From Gnomoniopsis sp. IMI 355080 (taxonomy: Eukaryota; Ascomycota; Sordariomycetes; Diaporthales; Gnomoniaceae): a stretch of DNA of 64,000 bases. The notes under the pieces were generated by a model. It did no database searches, was not told where the DNA came from, and saw nothing but the letters and a program-made list of their open reading frames with translations. The stretch's first letter is position 1. Each line of letters opens with the position of its first letter. The stretch is taken from NCBI GenBank assembly GCA_027946555.1, contig JAPEVC010000134.1:36859-100858 (forward strand), written 5' to 3'. The position numbers and the translations under genes were made by a program. Positions 1 to 11,628 of the stretch are shown piece after piece.

Positions 1-550
1 GCAGGGAGGGGTGCCCTATCATAAATATCTTTGAAGCCCGTGGCTCCCCAGGAAGATAGCCTGGACAGGAACACGACAGGACCGGCTCGAAATTTCGAAT
101 GCTGCATCACCAAAATTCCAAAGTTTGCGGTATCTAGATATGCAGAGATTAAAAGGGCATCTCACGCTGTATAATATCTGCCCTGCTCGTTAGTGTAAGG
201 AACGTTTCACTACTTGTTTGATTACTTCATCATTGAAACATTGGCTGGACAGAAGTAGCTAATGTCTGTACACTTTTCTTGCGAATCCTACCCAGGTTCC
301 TAAACATGCCTCTCGAGGTTTGCGCTGCCCGTGGCTTGGGTGGGACCCTTTGTGCTCTACTTATAGGTAGAGATGAAAACTTGGTGTCGACGTAGCATAG
401 CTGTCCTAATTCAAGCAACAACCGCTAGAGAAGGTAAGGAGCTAACCTCGGAATAAGCTGGCTATATACCTAGGTAGTGCGGCACAGAAACCGTTTCGTG
501 TAGGACAGCCGGATGGGGAAATAATGTCGCAAGAACAACTTGCATAGACG
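1..550. other. Non-coding 5' edge
   Basis: I see no gene here; only short overlapping frames without family resemblance. It lies downstream of the minus-strand transporter that ends at 551. It holds one exact copy of the palindrome TACCTAGGTA at 467-476. Confidence 0.6.
467..476. repeat. Dispersed palindrome TACCTAGGTA
   Basis: Exact 10-base palindrome, one of at least four exact and about ten near copies in the window (others at 8791, 44370, 44646; near copies around 6826, 7055, 7395, 21767, 29620, 47367, 56572). Function unknown. Confidence 0.6.
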
Positions 551-2366
551 CTATTTCACGTCGTCTTCTGCGAGTCTCCTCAAATCCCTTGCCTCACGTG
601 ACAAATACTCAACCGCTTCAACTTTTGCCCGTTCTTCACTGATAAAGAAGATGCCCACAGTCGGTACCAGCGTCAGCGCTGCCACGAAGGCAAACGCTGT
701 CCATTGGTTACCACTCCTATCTACAATCGCACTGCATACAATGGGTCCTATCCATGCTGAGCCCTTCGAAACAATTCCCAACAAGCTGAAGAACATGTAC
801 TCTCTTCCCCGTGGTATCAGTTCCGCCATGAATGCCTGGCCGTATGAGAATTGCGGCCCCAGTGCCAGTCCATAGACAGCACTGAAGGCCCAGAACTCCC
901 AGAGGTTGTGGTACCCCACGCTATCTGTCCATATACCAATCATGCCCCAGACAGCAAGAAATACGCTGCCGATATTGCAAATCTGAAGTAAGGTCTTGGT
1001 ACGCAGGTCGAAGTACGCTTGTACATAGTACATTCCGAACACGCCTACCATGGCTGAGGCACCCTGCACCATGATGAAATACGTGTTTCCCACAGCCGAA
1101 AACTCCACAGCCTGCGTCTGCGCTATCGCCACGAGTGTTATTGTGGTATTGATGCCATCGGCGAGCAGGAAATAAGACACCAGGTAAGCAGAGGTCTGCC
1201 GCAGGTGCCAGGTCTCCCGAGCCGCGAACCAGGCCTGGCGAAAGCCGAAGGTCAGGTAGCTACTACCAACGGGCAGCGTGGGGCCAGGCCGCTTCTTTTC
1301 ATACAAGAACCAAGGCACTGCGAGCAAGATCCACCATCCAGTACAAACGGCTACTGCCGCCGAGTAGCCCCAGTTGTTGGCGGCCACGGTCTCGTCCGCG
1401 TGCAGGCCAAGGAGAGCCGCTAGTGACAGAGCGCAACATATGGTGAAGCCGAAGTTGTTCCAGCCATAACTGTGATTCATCACTTTCGAACGAATTAATG
1501 AGCAGCGGCGCTCGTAAACATCCTCAGTGATAGCTCCGTCCAGCAGACTGGTGTGGGCCTCTCGCACCTCGGGAAGGTCGTGCGACAACTTGGGGAAGAT
1601 GGCGTTGAAGAACACGTAGGAGGCCCAGAAGGTGACACCTGATGAGCCACGTTAGAGCAAGATCAACGGCACTCAAGCGGTACCAGGCCCGCTGTCAGGT
1701 AGCTGTAGCAATTTCCAGGGTATGTCCCCCAAGGTCCTTAGCAGCGGTTGCGGGACAGGGCACTTACCACTTATTATATAGAGTGCCATAGCCGTACCCC
1801 ACTGGTCTGCTCTTCTCACCCCGAGGAATCCAAATTCGAAGGCCCAGCTTAATATTGAGAAGCTTCTGACGACCCACGGATTCCAGTTGCCATAGTCTGC
1901 TAGACTTCCTACACCAATAAAGACGACTGCTTGACATAAAAAGGTCAGACCAGAAGCGATCAAAATCACCGAGGAGTATTCTTTGGTTCCGCCATTCCAG
2001 AAAACATGGCAAGGCGCTGTCACATCAGCGTCACAGGCCGAGCTGCCCAAAGGGTGGACGTTGGGATTGAAGCCGGCTTGGTATATCAAATTTTGGAAGA
2101 GCAAATTGGAGCTGTTGAAGAGGGCTACTTGTTAACAACGAATTAGATACGTGGTGAGGACCAAGATGTGATGCTTACTATTGGAAAGATCCAATGCCAT
2201 TGTTTCCCGCGTAGTACGCGTAGTACGAATACAGTTCCTTTCTGGTCGCGGGGAGGTCTTCCTTATCGTGGCTTACTAGGCGCCGTGTTACGGACTTCGA
2301 TTCATGATTTGTCGGGTCAGCCAGAGGCGGCAGGCTCGATACAATAGTAGAATTTTCTTCTGTCAT
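551..2366 (-). CDS. Atg22-like vacuolar/membrane amino-acid effluxer (MFS)
   Basis: Three exons: 2366-2179, 2111-1768 and 1638-551, giving 539 residues, which fits the usual Atg22 length. Splice sites are canonical (GTAAGC and GTAAGTG donors, CAG acceptors) and the frame is continuous. The N-terminus contains YAYYAGNNGIGSF, and the C-terminal half contains GREYMFFSLLGIVSKGSAWI followed by GP; both match the Atg22 pattern, as does LLADGINTT. About twelve hydrophobic segments are visible. Atg22 proteins export amino acids from the vacuole after autophagy, but Pezizomycotina carry several paralogues of unknown substrate and this is probably one of them, not the core autophagy gene. It diverges from the hydantoinase-DUF917 gene across a 428-base promoter, which suggests co-regulation and that it may move a substrate or product of that enzyme. 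Confidence 0.85.
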
Positions 2367-2794
2367 GATTATAATGTGGTCGATGGTCGAAGTGATGTTT
2401 CTTCCCCGGTTTGATGACCTATTATGGGTAAGATGCAGGGTTTATTCCAAGGGTGGCTGATACTGTCATGAGGGGTAAACAATCTCGCCATACCAGGGCA
2501 TGTAATCTAGGTAGTCTGATAGCCAGAACACTTAAACCAGTTGCCTAATGCACGCACGACAGATAAGCCTTCCTGCTGACCCGCGGCTGGATTTTCCAGT
2601 TATCAGATTACGTGACCCGTTGCAGAATTGTGCAGGATGGACAGTACTCCAAAGTTTCATCCCCCCCGGAACTTCAGATTCATTAAGGATCATATACTCA
2701 GGACGGTGTAACTGGATTTTGAAAGAGGACATTTCAGATGACCTCTCAAGACTTACATGTCCAAGCTAATCCTTCCATTGCTTCCGTAGCCACA
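2367..2794. promoter_or_regulatory. Bidirectional promoter, transporter and hydantoinase fusion
   Basis: A 428-base gap between two diverging start codons. No specific binding site is claimed. An upstream in-frame ATG at 2738 could add 19 residues to the hydantoinase. Confidence 0.5.
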
Positions 2795-5700
2795 ATGACA
2801 AATTCACCCAGTCCGTTCGTCATCGGCGTCGACGTAGGAGGCACCAACACAGATGTCCGTTGTCACGAACTTTCACACCTTTCACGGGACTTGAACACTG
2901 AGAATTTCTCCAGGCAGTACTCCTACAATCGCACAGTGTATTAGCCTGGCACAAGATACCGACCACAGCTGACATACAGACCGGGGTCGGGCAGTCGATT
3001 CAGGAGGTCACCCGCAAAGGGGCCGTATCTCCTAGCTCGATATCCTCTGTACATATTGGGACCACGGTAGCCTAACGTATTTCTTAGCCGGCTTTATAAC
3101 TTTGTACGTGGGCTTATGCGGCTTTATAGCAATTCATTAATGCTGTTCTCGAGGAGGATTGTCGTAAACTTGACAAAATCGCCGTGATCAGACTTTGTGG
3201 GCCCTACTCACGAGGCACCCCTCCTTTCGGTAAGCCTTTGGACTCTGTTATAGGAATATTGAGTGGATTAGAAGTTTAATGACCGTTCTTATTCCAGCTG
3301 GGTTTTCTCCGCGTCTTCGGAGACTAATGGAAGGACATGTCTCGTTGCTAGATGGTGGGTACCAAGGTGCGATGCCCTATCATTCTTCCTGGTTTCTTTT
3401 GGCAATAACCCTGACTCTTCAATCTGTGCGAAGTTGATGGTAGCCATATCGCACCTTTGAGCCGTCCACAGCTGGAGTCCGAAGCCGCTGTGATAAGATC
3501 TAAATCCATCACTTCGATAGTCTTAGTGGGCATCTACTCTCCCTCAAACCCCTCACAGGAAGAAGAGGCAGCGGCTATCATCTCAAAATTTCTAGGGCCG
3601 GGATACGACATTACCTGCTCCCACAAGATTGGTCGGCTGGGCTTCCTCGAAAGGGAAAATGCGAGCATCATCAATGCCAGCTTGCGTCGATTTGCCCGGA
3701 ATGTCGTCTCTGGATTCGTAGCAGCTGTGAAGGCGCTTGGAAACTGTCGACTTTACATCAGTCTGAACGACGGTACCCTGAGTAGGGCCTGCGATGCAAC
3801 TGAATATCCGGTGCGATGCTTCTCGAGCGGACCAACAAACAGCGCAAGAGGTGCGGCCATCTTGGCCTCAGAGTGTTTCGACAGGGCATATGAAGAGAAC
3901 AGGGAGGTGATAGTGGTGGATATTGGGGGGTAATCTTGCCCCGACTTTTGCTACTGTTAATGAAAAGTCCAGTCTTGGTATTGCTAACAACAAGGTGGAC
4001 AGAACCACGACGGACATTTGTGCCCTTCTTCCTAGTGGATTTCCGCGGCAGTCGGCTGCTTTTGTAAAAATTGCTGGGGTTAGGACGAATTTCACCATTC
4101 CATACGTGTACAGTCTTCCCCTCGGTGGAGGTTCTCGTGTCCGAGGTAATGGGAAACCGGGGAAGCGGGTCACCATTGGTCCGGATTCGGTTGGCTATCG
4201 CCTCGAACAAGAAGGGATATACTTCGGTGGGGATATCATGACCGTAAATCATCATCGATTGTTCCGAAACCCAGGGAACTGAAGCTAAAACTTCAACAGT
4301 CTACGGATCTTGTGATGAACAACGCCCTGACCGAAAAGATTGATCCAGCAACAAAGCGTGGCGGCATCTTGGAGATCAAAAGGATCCTGGAAGACGCTAT
4401 AGATAGAGCTAAGACGAGACAAGGCGATGCGCTTGTGATACTTGTTGGAGGAGGCGGCATCATCGCGGGCGACATATTAGCTGGCGTCGGTGAGCTCATC
4501 AGACCGAGGTACTTTGAAGTTGCTAATGCTATCGGAGCAGCTGTGAGTCAATTATTTCTTGCCCTTTTGCATATCTACTAACCTTCTGCTAAGGTCGGAA
4601 AGATTAGCGGTTCCGTTGATGCCGTCTGCGTGCCTGAGAGCACATCAATCGAGGAGCAACTCGAGAACGCCAAAGCGCTGGCGATCGAACGTTGCATTAC
4701 AGCCGGCGGTGATCCTCAAGCTGTCGACATTGTAGAGGTAGACATGCTCCCTATCTCGTACGTGACGAATGGCGCCACGCGCATTATGGTGCGGGTCGTC
4801 TCGGATTTGGTTGAGAGCCAGGACATTGTCACCATGGGAGAATACACCCTATGCCCTGAGATAGGCAGCGTTGGATTTGAAACTGCAGACGAGGCTTTGG
4901 ACTACGATGACAGCAGAACTGTTGACATTGATTCATATCAGCCAAGAATTGAAGGAGATCTCTGGTATCTTACACCCACTGATCTCGACTTTCTCCAGGA
5001 TGGGTCTGGCGTCCTTGGAGTAGGAAGTTGTGGAGAGCCGTATCCAACATATCTAGCATGCATGGAGCTGCTGAAGAGCGGAGTGCCTATCACTATTCGC
5101 AGACAGGATTCGATCGAAGACGCGGACCTGGTGTTGGTCGGTGGATTCATGGTGAGTCCATCTTTTGTCGTTATGGAATTGCTCTACACTATTCGCATGC
5201 GGCAATATCGCTGACTGCCAGGTGTGCCAAGGGTTCCCCTTCTGTATACGAGGAGCGTATACCAGGATTCGATGAGTGAGATGGCATTTCCTCTGTAAAG
5301 CTTTTGCATTGGATTTTCACCCGCTGACATCCAGCTCAGAGTCACAAGCGCCATCCAATCTTTGGTAAACGCAACTGGCATCAACACATTTGACGCAATC
5401 GTTCCAAACGAGATAGGAGGCCTCAATGCATTTGAATCATTGCTGGCTGCCGCGAGGCTTCAGAAGAGCGTGCTAGATACCGACTGTGTTGGCCGCGCTT
5501 ATCCGTACTTGTGGCAGACGGTGCGCTGTCTTGATGGTGTTCCTGTTGCGCCGGTGGCTGTCGCCGATGGACAGGGTAGATCAAAGGTAAGAGCCCAGCA
5601 GAAGTGTGATCTGCATACAACCAGTTGCAGCGACTTATCAGAGACACTTAGGTCCTCAACACCGCAAGAGATGATAAAGACGCAGAGGACACCATGCGAA

Positions 5701-6446
5701 CAGCTTGTATCGAGCTCGGCTCTCTTTCAGGTGTCACTACGAATCCCATATCTGGGGTAGAGGCTCGGACCTTGCCCAGAAATAGCTTTTCATATGGTAA
5801 TTATAAACTTAGTTGTCATATATGTCCTCAAAACACGCTCTTAGGGATTCCGATAGACTGATACGCAACAATTAAAAGCATGGTCAATCGGACGTTCCAT
5901 CGCCCTCGCCCGTGAACAGAAACGCGACGTGGCCTACATGTTAGTACAGGAACATAATGGAGTACTTTTGGGCACAGGCAAGATCACATCCGTTACGCGA
6001 ACTGTCGGCGAGGGTTTCACAAAAGGCAACGTAGTCGTGTCGCCAGACCTTGTGTCAAATACCTCTTCCGAGTCTTCCCTGCTCGTTACGTTCGAGAACG
6101 AGAACCTTTTGGTCACATCAATGACCGTTGGAGACAATGAGAAAGTACTGGCCGTGTGTCCTGATCTGATCACACTGCTGGACAACGCCAATGGAGCCCC
6201 GCTGGGAGTCTCGGACTACAAGTACGGCGTCAAGGTCAGCGTGATCGCGCTGAGATCACCGCCAGTGTGGAGTTCCGAGAAAGGTCTAAGCATGGGCGGC
6301 CCAGCTGCCTTTGGGTAGGTTTTCAAAGAAGAATCCAAGCAATTTTGTTGTTGCAGCTAATCAGATATAGACTCGACATTCCGTACCGGCCAGTGGGCGA
6401 CGCTGAGTATCATGCTCCGTTGAGTGTTTGGGACATGTTTGCTTGA
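2795..6446 (+). CDS. Hydantoinase/oxoprolinase fused to DUF917 (S-methyl thiohydantoin desulfurase-like) domain
   Basis: I reconstruct 13 exons: 2795-2854, 2914-3066, 3130-3229, 3298-3366, 3434-3929, 4003-4243, 4300-4542, 4594-5151, 5232-5275, 5340-5586, 5652-5796, 5879-6314, 6371-6446. They give an uninterrupted 955-residue protein, so apparent stops are all intronic. The N-terminus has the HyuA/oxoprolinase signature VIGVDVGGTNTDAV, then SVHIGTTQF, VVDIGGTTTD and YSLPLGGGSRV, and VILVGGGGII. From about residue 580 the DUF917 fold begins (GVLGVGSCGEPYP, then GGFMGSPSV, then PNEIGGLNAF). HyuA enzymes open hydantoin-like rings with ATP; DUF917 has been renamed S-methyl thiohydantoin desulfurase, which makes hydantoins, so the fusion may couple two consecutive steps. 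Twelve introns of 51-82 bases is dense for this window. The start is the ATG at 2795 in a CACAATG context; 2738 is an in-frame alternative. Confidence 0.85.
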
Positions 6447-8207
6447 TTTTGATTCACGTGGACACTCACTCAGACGGTAAGCATTGAATACTTTCGCCAC
6501 ACCGGAAGATTTTCAAGTTCGAATGTCCCAATTTGCTCTTACAGGACGCTTGTATCGTCTCAAAGATACCTAGGCTTTCGGTTTCGTGCGTTCATGCACC
6601 GAGCCGCTGCTACTAACATCCAGAGTGGGAAACCCCGCCACGCCTGGACCGTTCATTATGTCGTATTCGAACCAGTCTGATATTCTGGTTGACCTTCTCT
6701 GCTAATTAGAAGATGATGATTTTTCTTAACATAATTTTGATAAAGCCTGGTCCTGATCGTTTTGATTTTATCCTTGTCTTCTCTCGTTTCCAACTTGGAA
6801 GGTTCCCAGGGTGATTCAAATAGCGCTACCTAGTTAGGTACTTCAGTCGTTTGTTTTTAGGCCTTTGGGTGCCTGAGCCAAAACATTACCTACGTATTTA
6901 TGCACCCAGCATAGGTTATGAAGCTGTTCAGTCACACACATTGTACTTCAACTTTCCCAGCCACTTGTCGTCGGATCGTATAGTCTCTGAGACTTAGGAA
7001 CTCCCGGGCTCATTATCACGCAAGCCGTCCATCTCTGCCTGGTTCAACCCACTTCTACCTACCTGCCTAGGTAGGTACCTAGGCTCTCAGCGCCTTTTGC
7101 AATGGTCCGTAATCTTTACTGAAACTAGCTTCTACCAGGCAATCATCATGTTTTTAATCATCTGGAACGGCCTTGGTGATGGTCCACGTTGGTAGGGTCA
7201 AGAGGCTCTGTACAGCGGTAAGACAGTAATGGAACATGTGATTGATCGGCATGAAGGAAGGGAAAAAAAAACCTATCGTGATAGATCCACTGCTGTAAAC
7301 AATATCCGGCTAAACACCCTAATCCTTCTCATCGGTAGTCAGTATCAATATATCAACAATCCTATTCCGGTATATCTGTAACATAGGTTATCTAGCCTAG
7401 GTAGCTTTATTGGCGTTCCCCCCCACTCAAGCAACCCAACTCAGGATTTCCGGGTGGTCCGACTTGTGTAAGTTGTCAACTTTGGAACTTCATGTTAAAA
7501 AAACATCGATAGTATTACACATCAGTATAGGTAACCCTTAGAAGAGAAGGGGGGAAGTGCTTCTAGGCGTAAATCTTTACCAACGCCACGCTCAGATACC
7601 GGTCTGGCCTGTTTCGTCACTTCGCACTGTACGAAACACTCCAGAACAGGGTCATAATTAGCATCGATATCCAGAACGAGATACCAAGATCTTATTTTTG
7701 AAGTCGACAACTGACTTGAGCGACTCATGTCATTCATATCAACATTGATGATGTGAATTGGTTGCTAAACGACTGCCCAGGTGGATCTGGCAACTCAGAA
7801 ATGTCAAATCCTGGGTTAGTGAGTTGGGGTAAGGTAGAACATTGAGAATAACTGGTTTGGAGTCGTAGAGGCAATTTTTTAAGTTCGTCTGGCTGGTAAC
7901 TCGCAACCTTAAACATATAAATGCTACTTATTCTGAAGTCTAGTGACGCAAGTGAGCATATATGATCGTCAAGTACCTGCCTACCCAAGTACTCAGCCGA
8001 GTCGATTGCCTGACAAACCCCGCCTCCAGCATCAGTGCAGTGCTACCCAATCCAAATTTGGAAATACTATTGAATTTTCTCTCTCCCGTTGATCGATAAA
8101 TAGTGCTCCATGCCCGCGCTCTCAAGATTTCCTCTCCGCTATTCCCTTCTGCTCGCCTTCGTGACCGTCTTAAAGTCTACTAGTCCTATAAGTAAGCAGT
8201 ACTAAAC
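6447..8207. other. Long non-coding interval with TACCTAGG motifs
   Basis: No convincing coding frame. It contains several degenerate copies of the CCTAGGTA palindrome family at 6826-6840, 7055-7084 and 7395-7404. The last few hundred bases presumably carry the promoter of the secreted propeller gene starting at 8208. Confidence 0.5.
7055..7084. repeat. Cluster of overlapping ACCTAGGTA-type motifs
   Basis: Thirty bases made of alternating CTACC, CCTAGG and GGTAGG units, so that the palindrome core occurs twice head to tail. It is the densest copy of the dispersed motif in the window. Confidence 0.55.
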
Positions 8208-9890
8208 ATGTTCCCCCTTCTCGGTGTCACCACGTCAATCCTGAGCCTACAGCTGGTGGCTGAAGTCGCGCATGCAACTACGCATAAAGCATTTGTTGGA
8301 AGAGAAGGCGCTCCAGACGTAATTTACACGATAGCATTCGATGATGAGGCCTTGACTCTTGAGCTAGCCGCCAATACCAGCGTTCCAGTGCCGCCTGGGT
8401 TTCTTGCTTTCAATGTGAGTCCCGGAATGAGGTATCTGTGGTTTGTGGAGTGGATTAATGCTGACAGATACGTCTTCACAATTACAGGTCAATAAAACGG
8501 CGTTGTATAGCACAAACCAGGGCGTCGTCGTTAAGCCCCCTCAGGTCGAGACCCAGCCTGTCTTGGCAAGCTACTCAATTGATGCGGATGGAAACCTCGC
8601 ACCATCCGCGGAAATATATGCCACAAGTGACAACGTGGGCACTTTTGGCTCCGGCGTATGGGTCGGTGCCAATCCTGCTCCGCCGTTCGAGGTCCACCTG
8701 GTGAGACCTTTCCTTCCCATGCCTCTTATTTGTCCTTTCGTCTCGTTGTGACGAGGAATCATACATCCATTCACTTTCCCTTCCGTCATCTACCTAGGTA
8801 GGACGCAATTTTGCGCCAGGAATCAGTCGCCCAAATGCTCAGAGGTACTAACTCCTTTGAACAGGTGTCTTTGGCCAAGGACATTGATAATGGGCATATA
8901 ATAGTGTCTGTAGACTCCAACGGTTCCCTAGAGGAGACGTATGAAACTTTCAAATTCGGCAATATGTCATAGTGAGTGAAGCACACTGAGGCGGTCATAT
9001 TAACATCGCGGCTTGCCTGGACTGGGGATTTGGACACGACTGACTAGATTCGCAGCCTGCAGTACGTCTTTTCAACGCTCTTTCAAAACTCCGTCTGTCG
9101 AGTAGCTACTTGATCATCAAATAACCAACGGCTTTGTATCATTTCCCCAAAGTTTGTGTGAACACTGAACCTGATAATCTCCAACAGTGGGGGCGCCTTT
9201 CACCCTACCTCAAAATGGGTTTACATTTTCGACGTTGAGCAGAACAACATTGTCACTTACTCGATCAACAACGGTAATACAACATATGTGGCAAACTTGA
9301 CACTTCCATACCCAGTAGATGGTCCTCGCCATGGCGTAGTTCATCCCAATGGCCAGAAGTGAGTCTCCTGCCCAACCCACGAGAGGCGTGTCTTGTTGTC
9401 ACTGACCAAATTATGTATCAGACTATATCTGATTACAGAGAATTCCAATCATCTCGCGCAATTCAACATTGATCTCAACACGGGCCTTCCATCCCCAGAT
9501 GGGGTGATCTACTACTCCATGCTTCAAGAAGGTGAAGATACAAGCCTGTACTGGTGTTCTGAGGTCATGCTTTCGCCAAGCAACTCACTTCTGTGGGCAG
9601 CTAATCGCGGGCGTGTTGACGGGCGCAACGGATCCATAAGTCTATTCACCCTTGATGATGAGGGAGATGTTCAAAGGCAGAACTTTCTCATCAATACGAC
9701 TACTAGTGGTGGATTGGCGAATTTGGTCTCGCCGGTACTGTTTTCCGACCGATACATTGCCCTCCCCGATCTGGAAGTTGGCTTTGTTGAGATGTGGGAG
9801 CTGGCGGAAGACAACAGCACGGCTAGATCTATTGCACATCTTGACTTGGCTGACGGAGGCTGCTGTGAGAATGTAATTTGGTGGTCGTAA
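8208..9890 (+). CDS. Secreted seven-bladed beta-propeller (carboxymuconate cyclase/lactonase-like)
   Basis: Exons 8208-8414, 8488-8700, 8865-8971, 9056-9061, 9188-9358, 9422-9890, giving 390 residues. The N-terminus has a hydrophobic signal peptide ending near HATTHKA, so it is probably secreted. Propeller repeats appear as VSVDSNGSLEETY, HGGAFHPTSKWVYIFD and HGVVHPNGQKLYLITE, and the end carries LADGGCCENVIWW as in fungal 3-carboxymuconate cyclase relatives. A 6-base exon (CCTGCA) is inferred because it restores the blade motif Y-L-H-G-G-A-F-H-P and both flanking introns (84 and 126 bases) have good signals; skipping it also keeps frame. The substrate is unknown; the family includes lactonases and cycloisomerases. 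The 164-base second intron holds an exact TACCTAGGTA at 8791. Confidence 0.78.
8791..8800. repeat. TACCTAGGTA inside an intron
   Basis: Exact copy of the dispersed palindrome, within intron 8701-8864 of the propeller gene. That intron is about twice as long as its neighbours. Confidence 0.6.
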
Positions 9891-10099
9891 CCAAGATTTG
9901 AGGTCATATACACTTTAAGGTAGGATATGTGTCCCGGAGTGGTGTTAAATGTGTCAACGCATCCTGTCACGCCAAAAACCAAGTTCACAACCCGGATATC
10001 AAGATAGGAGGATAGCATATTCGCATATACAATTTAGCGGTCAAGATTGTAAAGGCTTTCCTAGAACGTTGCTTGAGTTCAAGGTTGGATCCTACTGCG
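9891..10099. other. 3' flank of propeller gene
   Basis: No gene seen; presumed transcription end of the plus-strand propeller gene. Confidence 0.4.
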
Positions 10100-11102
10100 T
10101 GCGTCCCCTAGTCTGTTTCTATTTGGTCATCAAAGTATATCGACAATCTCGGCATGATCAAGCTCAAGTCCAAGAGGCCGCAAAGCCATCCTCGCGGCTA
10201 ATTTTTCATCAAAGGCATCCAACTCGTACAATTGATGCATCGGACGGGCCCATTTCATGCATCTAACGAATTCTAACGGCGCCACTCTGGCTGTCATTAC
10301 TCGATCGACTTCAGCGAATCCAACGCTATCATAGTCAGGAGTTTTACAAATGGACACTCTAGCAAGACGTGTGATATGTCTCAAAACAAGTCAGACTTCA
10401 TCCGAACCAATGGAAGGTGGGTCCATTTCTTGCTGGCTCGTATGCTCTCGCCAATTTTTGATCCACTGGGTGGGAAGGTTGGAACCTGGTAGATTTCCAC
10501 CAGTGTGCCCACTAGAACACCAAACTGTGTTCAAAGTCTCGCCTTGGGTTGATAGGAATGATGAAAGACGCTCGATTGATGTCGTCCAATTGATCAATGC
10601 ACAGATGAGTGAGCTCCAGTCTGGAAGAGCAGAAGGCAAGGCCATCTTGCCAAGCGCGGCTCCAAGCGACCACGTTGGACTACACTCGCACAAACTCTGG
10701 TGACCATTCTGGTGAGTGTGGAAATTGGTTTGATCAGTAATGCAGACGTCGGAACACAGAAAGTGGGAGCCGATCCCATCCAGAGATTTGGTAGGCTTCC
10801 CTACATTGAATGAATTGTCTCCAGGATTTGGTCTCTTGTTCCAATCTCCCAAGACAGGCATACAAAGCGAGATCAAGGAGTCTATTGCGGGCTCGAATAC
10901 ATCGTTCTCCCAACCTAAGGGATGCCAGGAAATCGTCATCAAGGATGTCGCCGGCGCCTCCGACTGGAATCCTGTGTAGCGTGGCGTCCAGTGTAATAAC
11001 TCCCACTTTATCCTCCTCAGACATAGCTCCCAGACTCAAATTGGTCACCGAGTATTCCAAGTCTGAAGTGGCCAAGGAGATTTGAAGATCGCTGAATGTC
11101 AT
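10100..11102 (-). mobile_element. Possible degenerate non-LTR retroelement fragment (RNase H-like to C-terminus)
   Basis: No intact gene, but overlapping minus-strand frames show weak retroelement-like pieces. One frame (10942-10391) contains ALINWTTSIERLSSFLS followed by VWCSSGHTGGNLPG, which resembles the end of a LINE RNase H domain (alanine-leucine segment, then W-x-x-G-H-x-G). About 45 codons later another frame reads DISHVLLECPF, like the C-terminal tail of Jockey/Tad-type elements (x-I-x-H-V-L-L-E-C-P). These pieces lie in the right order but in different frames and with stops. The alternative is a spurious match in unconstrained DNA. I see no upstream reverse-transcriptase domain, target duplications or poly-A tail. 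Confidence 0.25.
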
Positions 11103-11628
11103 ACCGTGGCTAGCCTCGTCGTGATATTGCCCCCCTGATCAGGGACGGATACTGGCCCTGGGTGCACGCAACTCAATTGAAGTGCACACCCAAGGCCTCT
11201 AACCAGCTCGTAGCGCTCAAGCCCGAAGCCATTAGGTCGCTAGATGATATCTCGTATCGATGCAGTCCCAAACGGGCTTGAGCTAAATGGCGCCACTGCC
11301 GAAGTCCGTTGTCACGGGGCGTTAAAAACATGTATAAAAGATTTGACAAGAGAGATATAATCCGTTCAATCTATCATCTGGGCACCCGAGGTCTCTATGA
11401 ATTACCACGGGACTGTGCTGGGCTTGAACGCAAATGAACCACGGGCCCCAGAGGGCGTTCAAGTTCCTTAGCGTATTACAGCACCAGATACCATACCGCG
11501 GCGCGAGTAGTTGAAAGGTTAGACTGAAGTGTGAATGAATTATAAGTGTAGGATACGTGAACGGGACCCTGTGATGACTGTACAACCTAACATTCAGCGC
11601 ATCCCGACTACGGCCAGTGCGTATCTTG
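11103..11628. other. Non-coding interval
   Basis: No supported feature. It follows the 3' end of the broken SRR1-like gene at 11629. Confidence 0.45.

Noticed and set aside
2738..2794. Upstream ATG adding 19 residues to the hydantoinase fusion
   Set aside because: The ATG at 2795 has the better context and places the conserved VGGTN loop at the usual distance; 2738 remains possible.
3923..4282. Hydantoinase gene being a pseudogene because of several stops between 2944 and 6320
   Set aside because: Every stop falls in a canonical short intron and the spliced frame is continuous.
10350..10703. 117-codon plus-strand frame opposite the possible retroelement relic
   Set aside because: No family resemblance and probably the shadow of the other strand.
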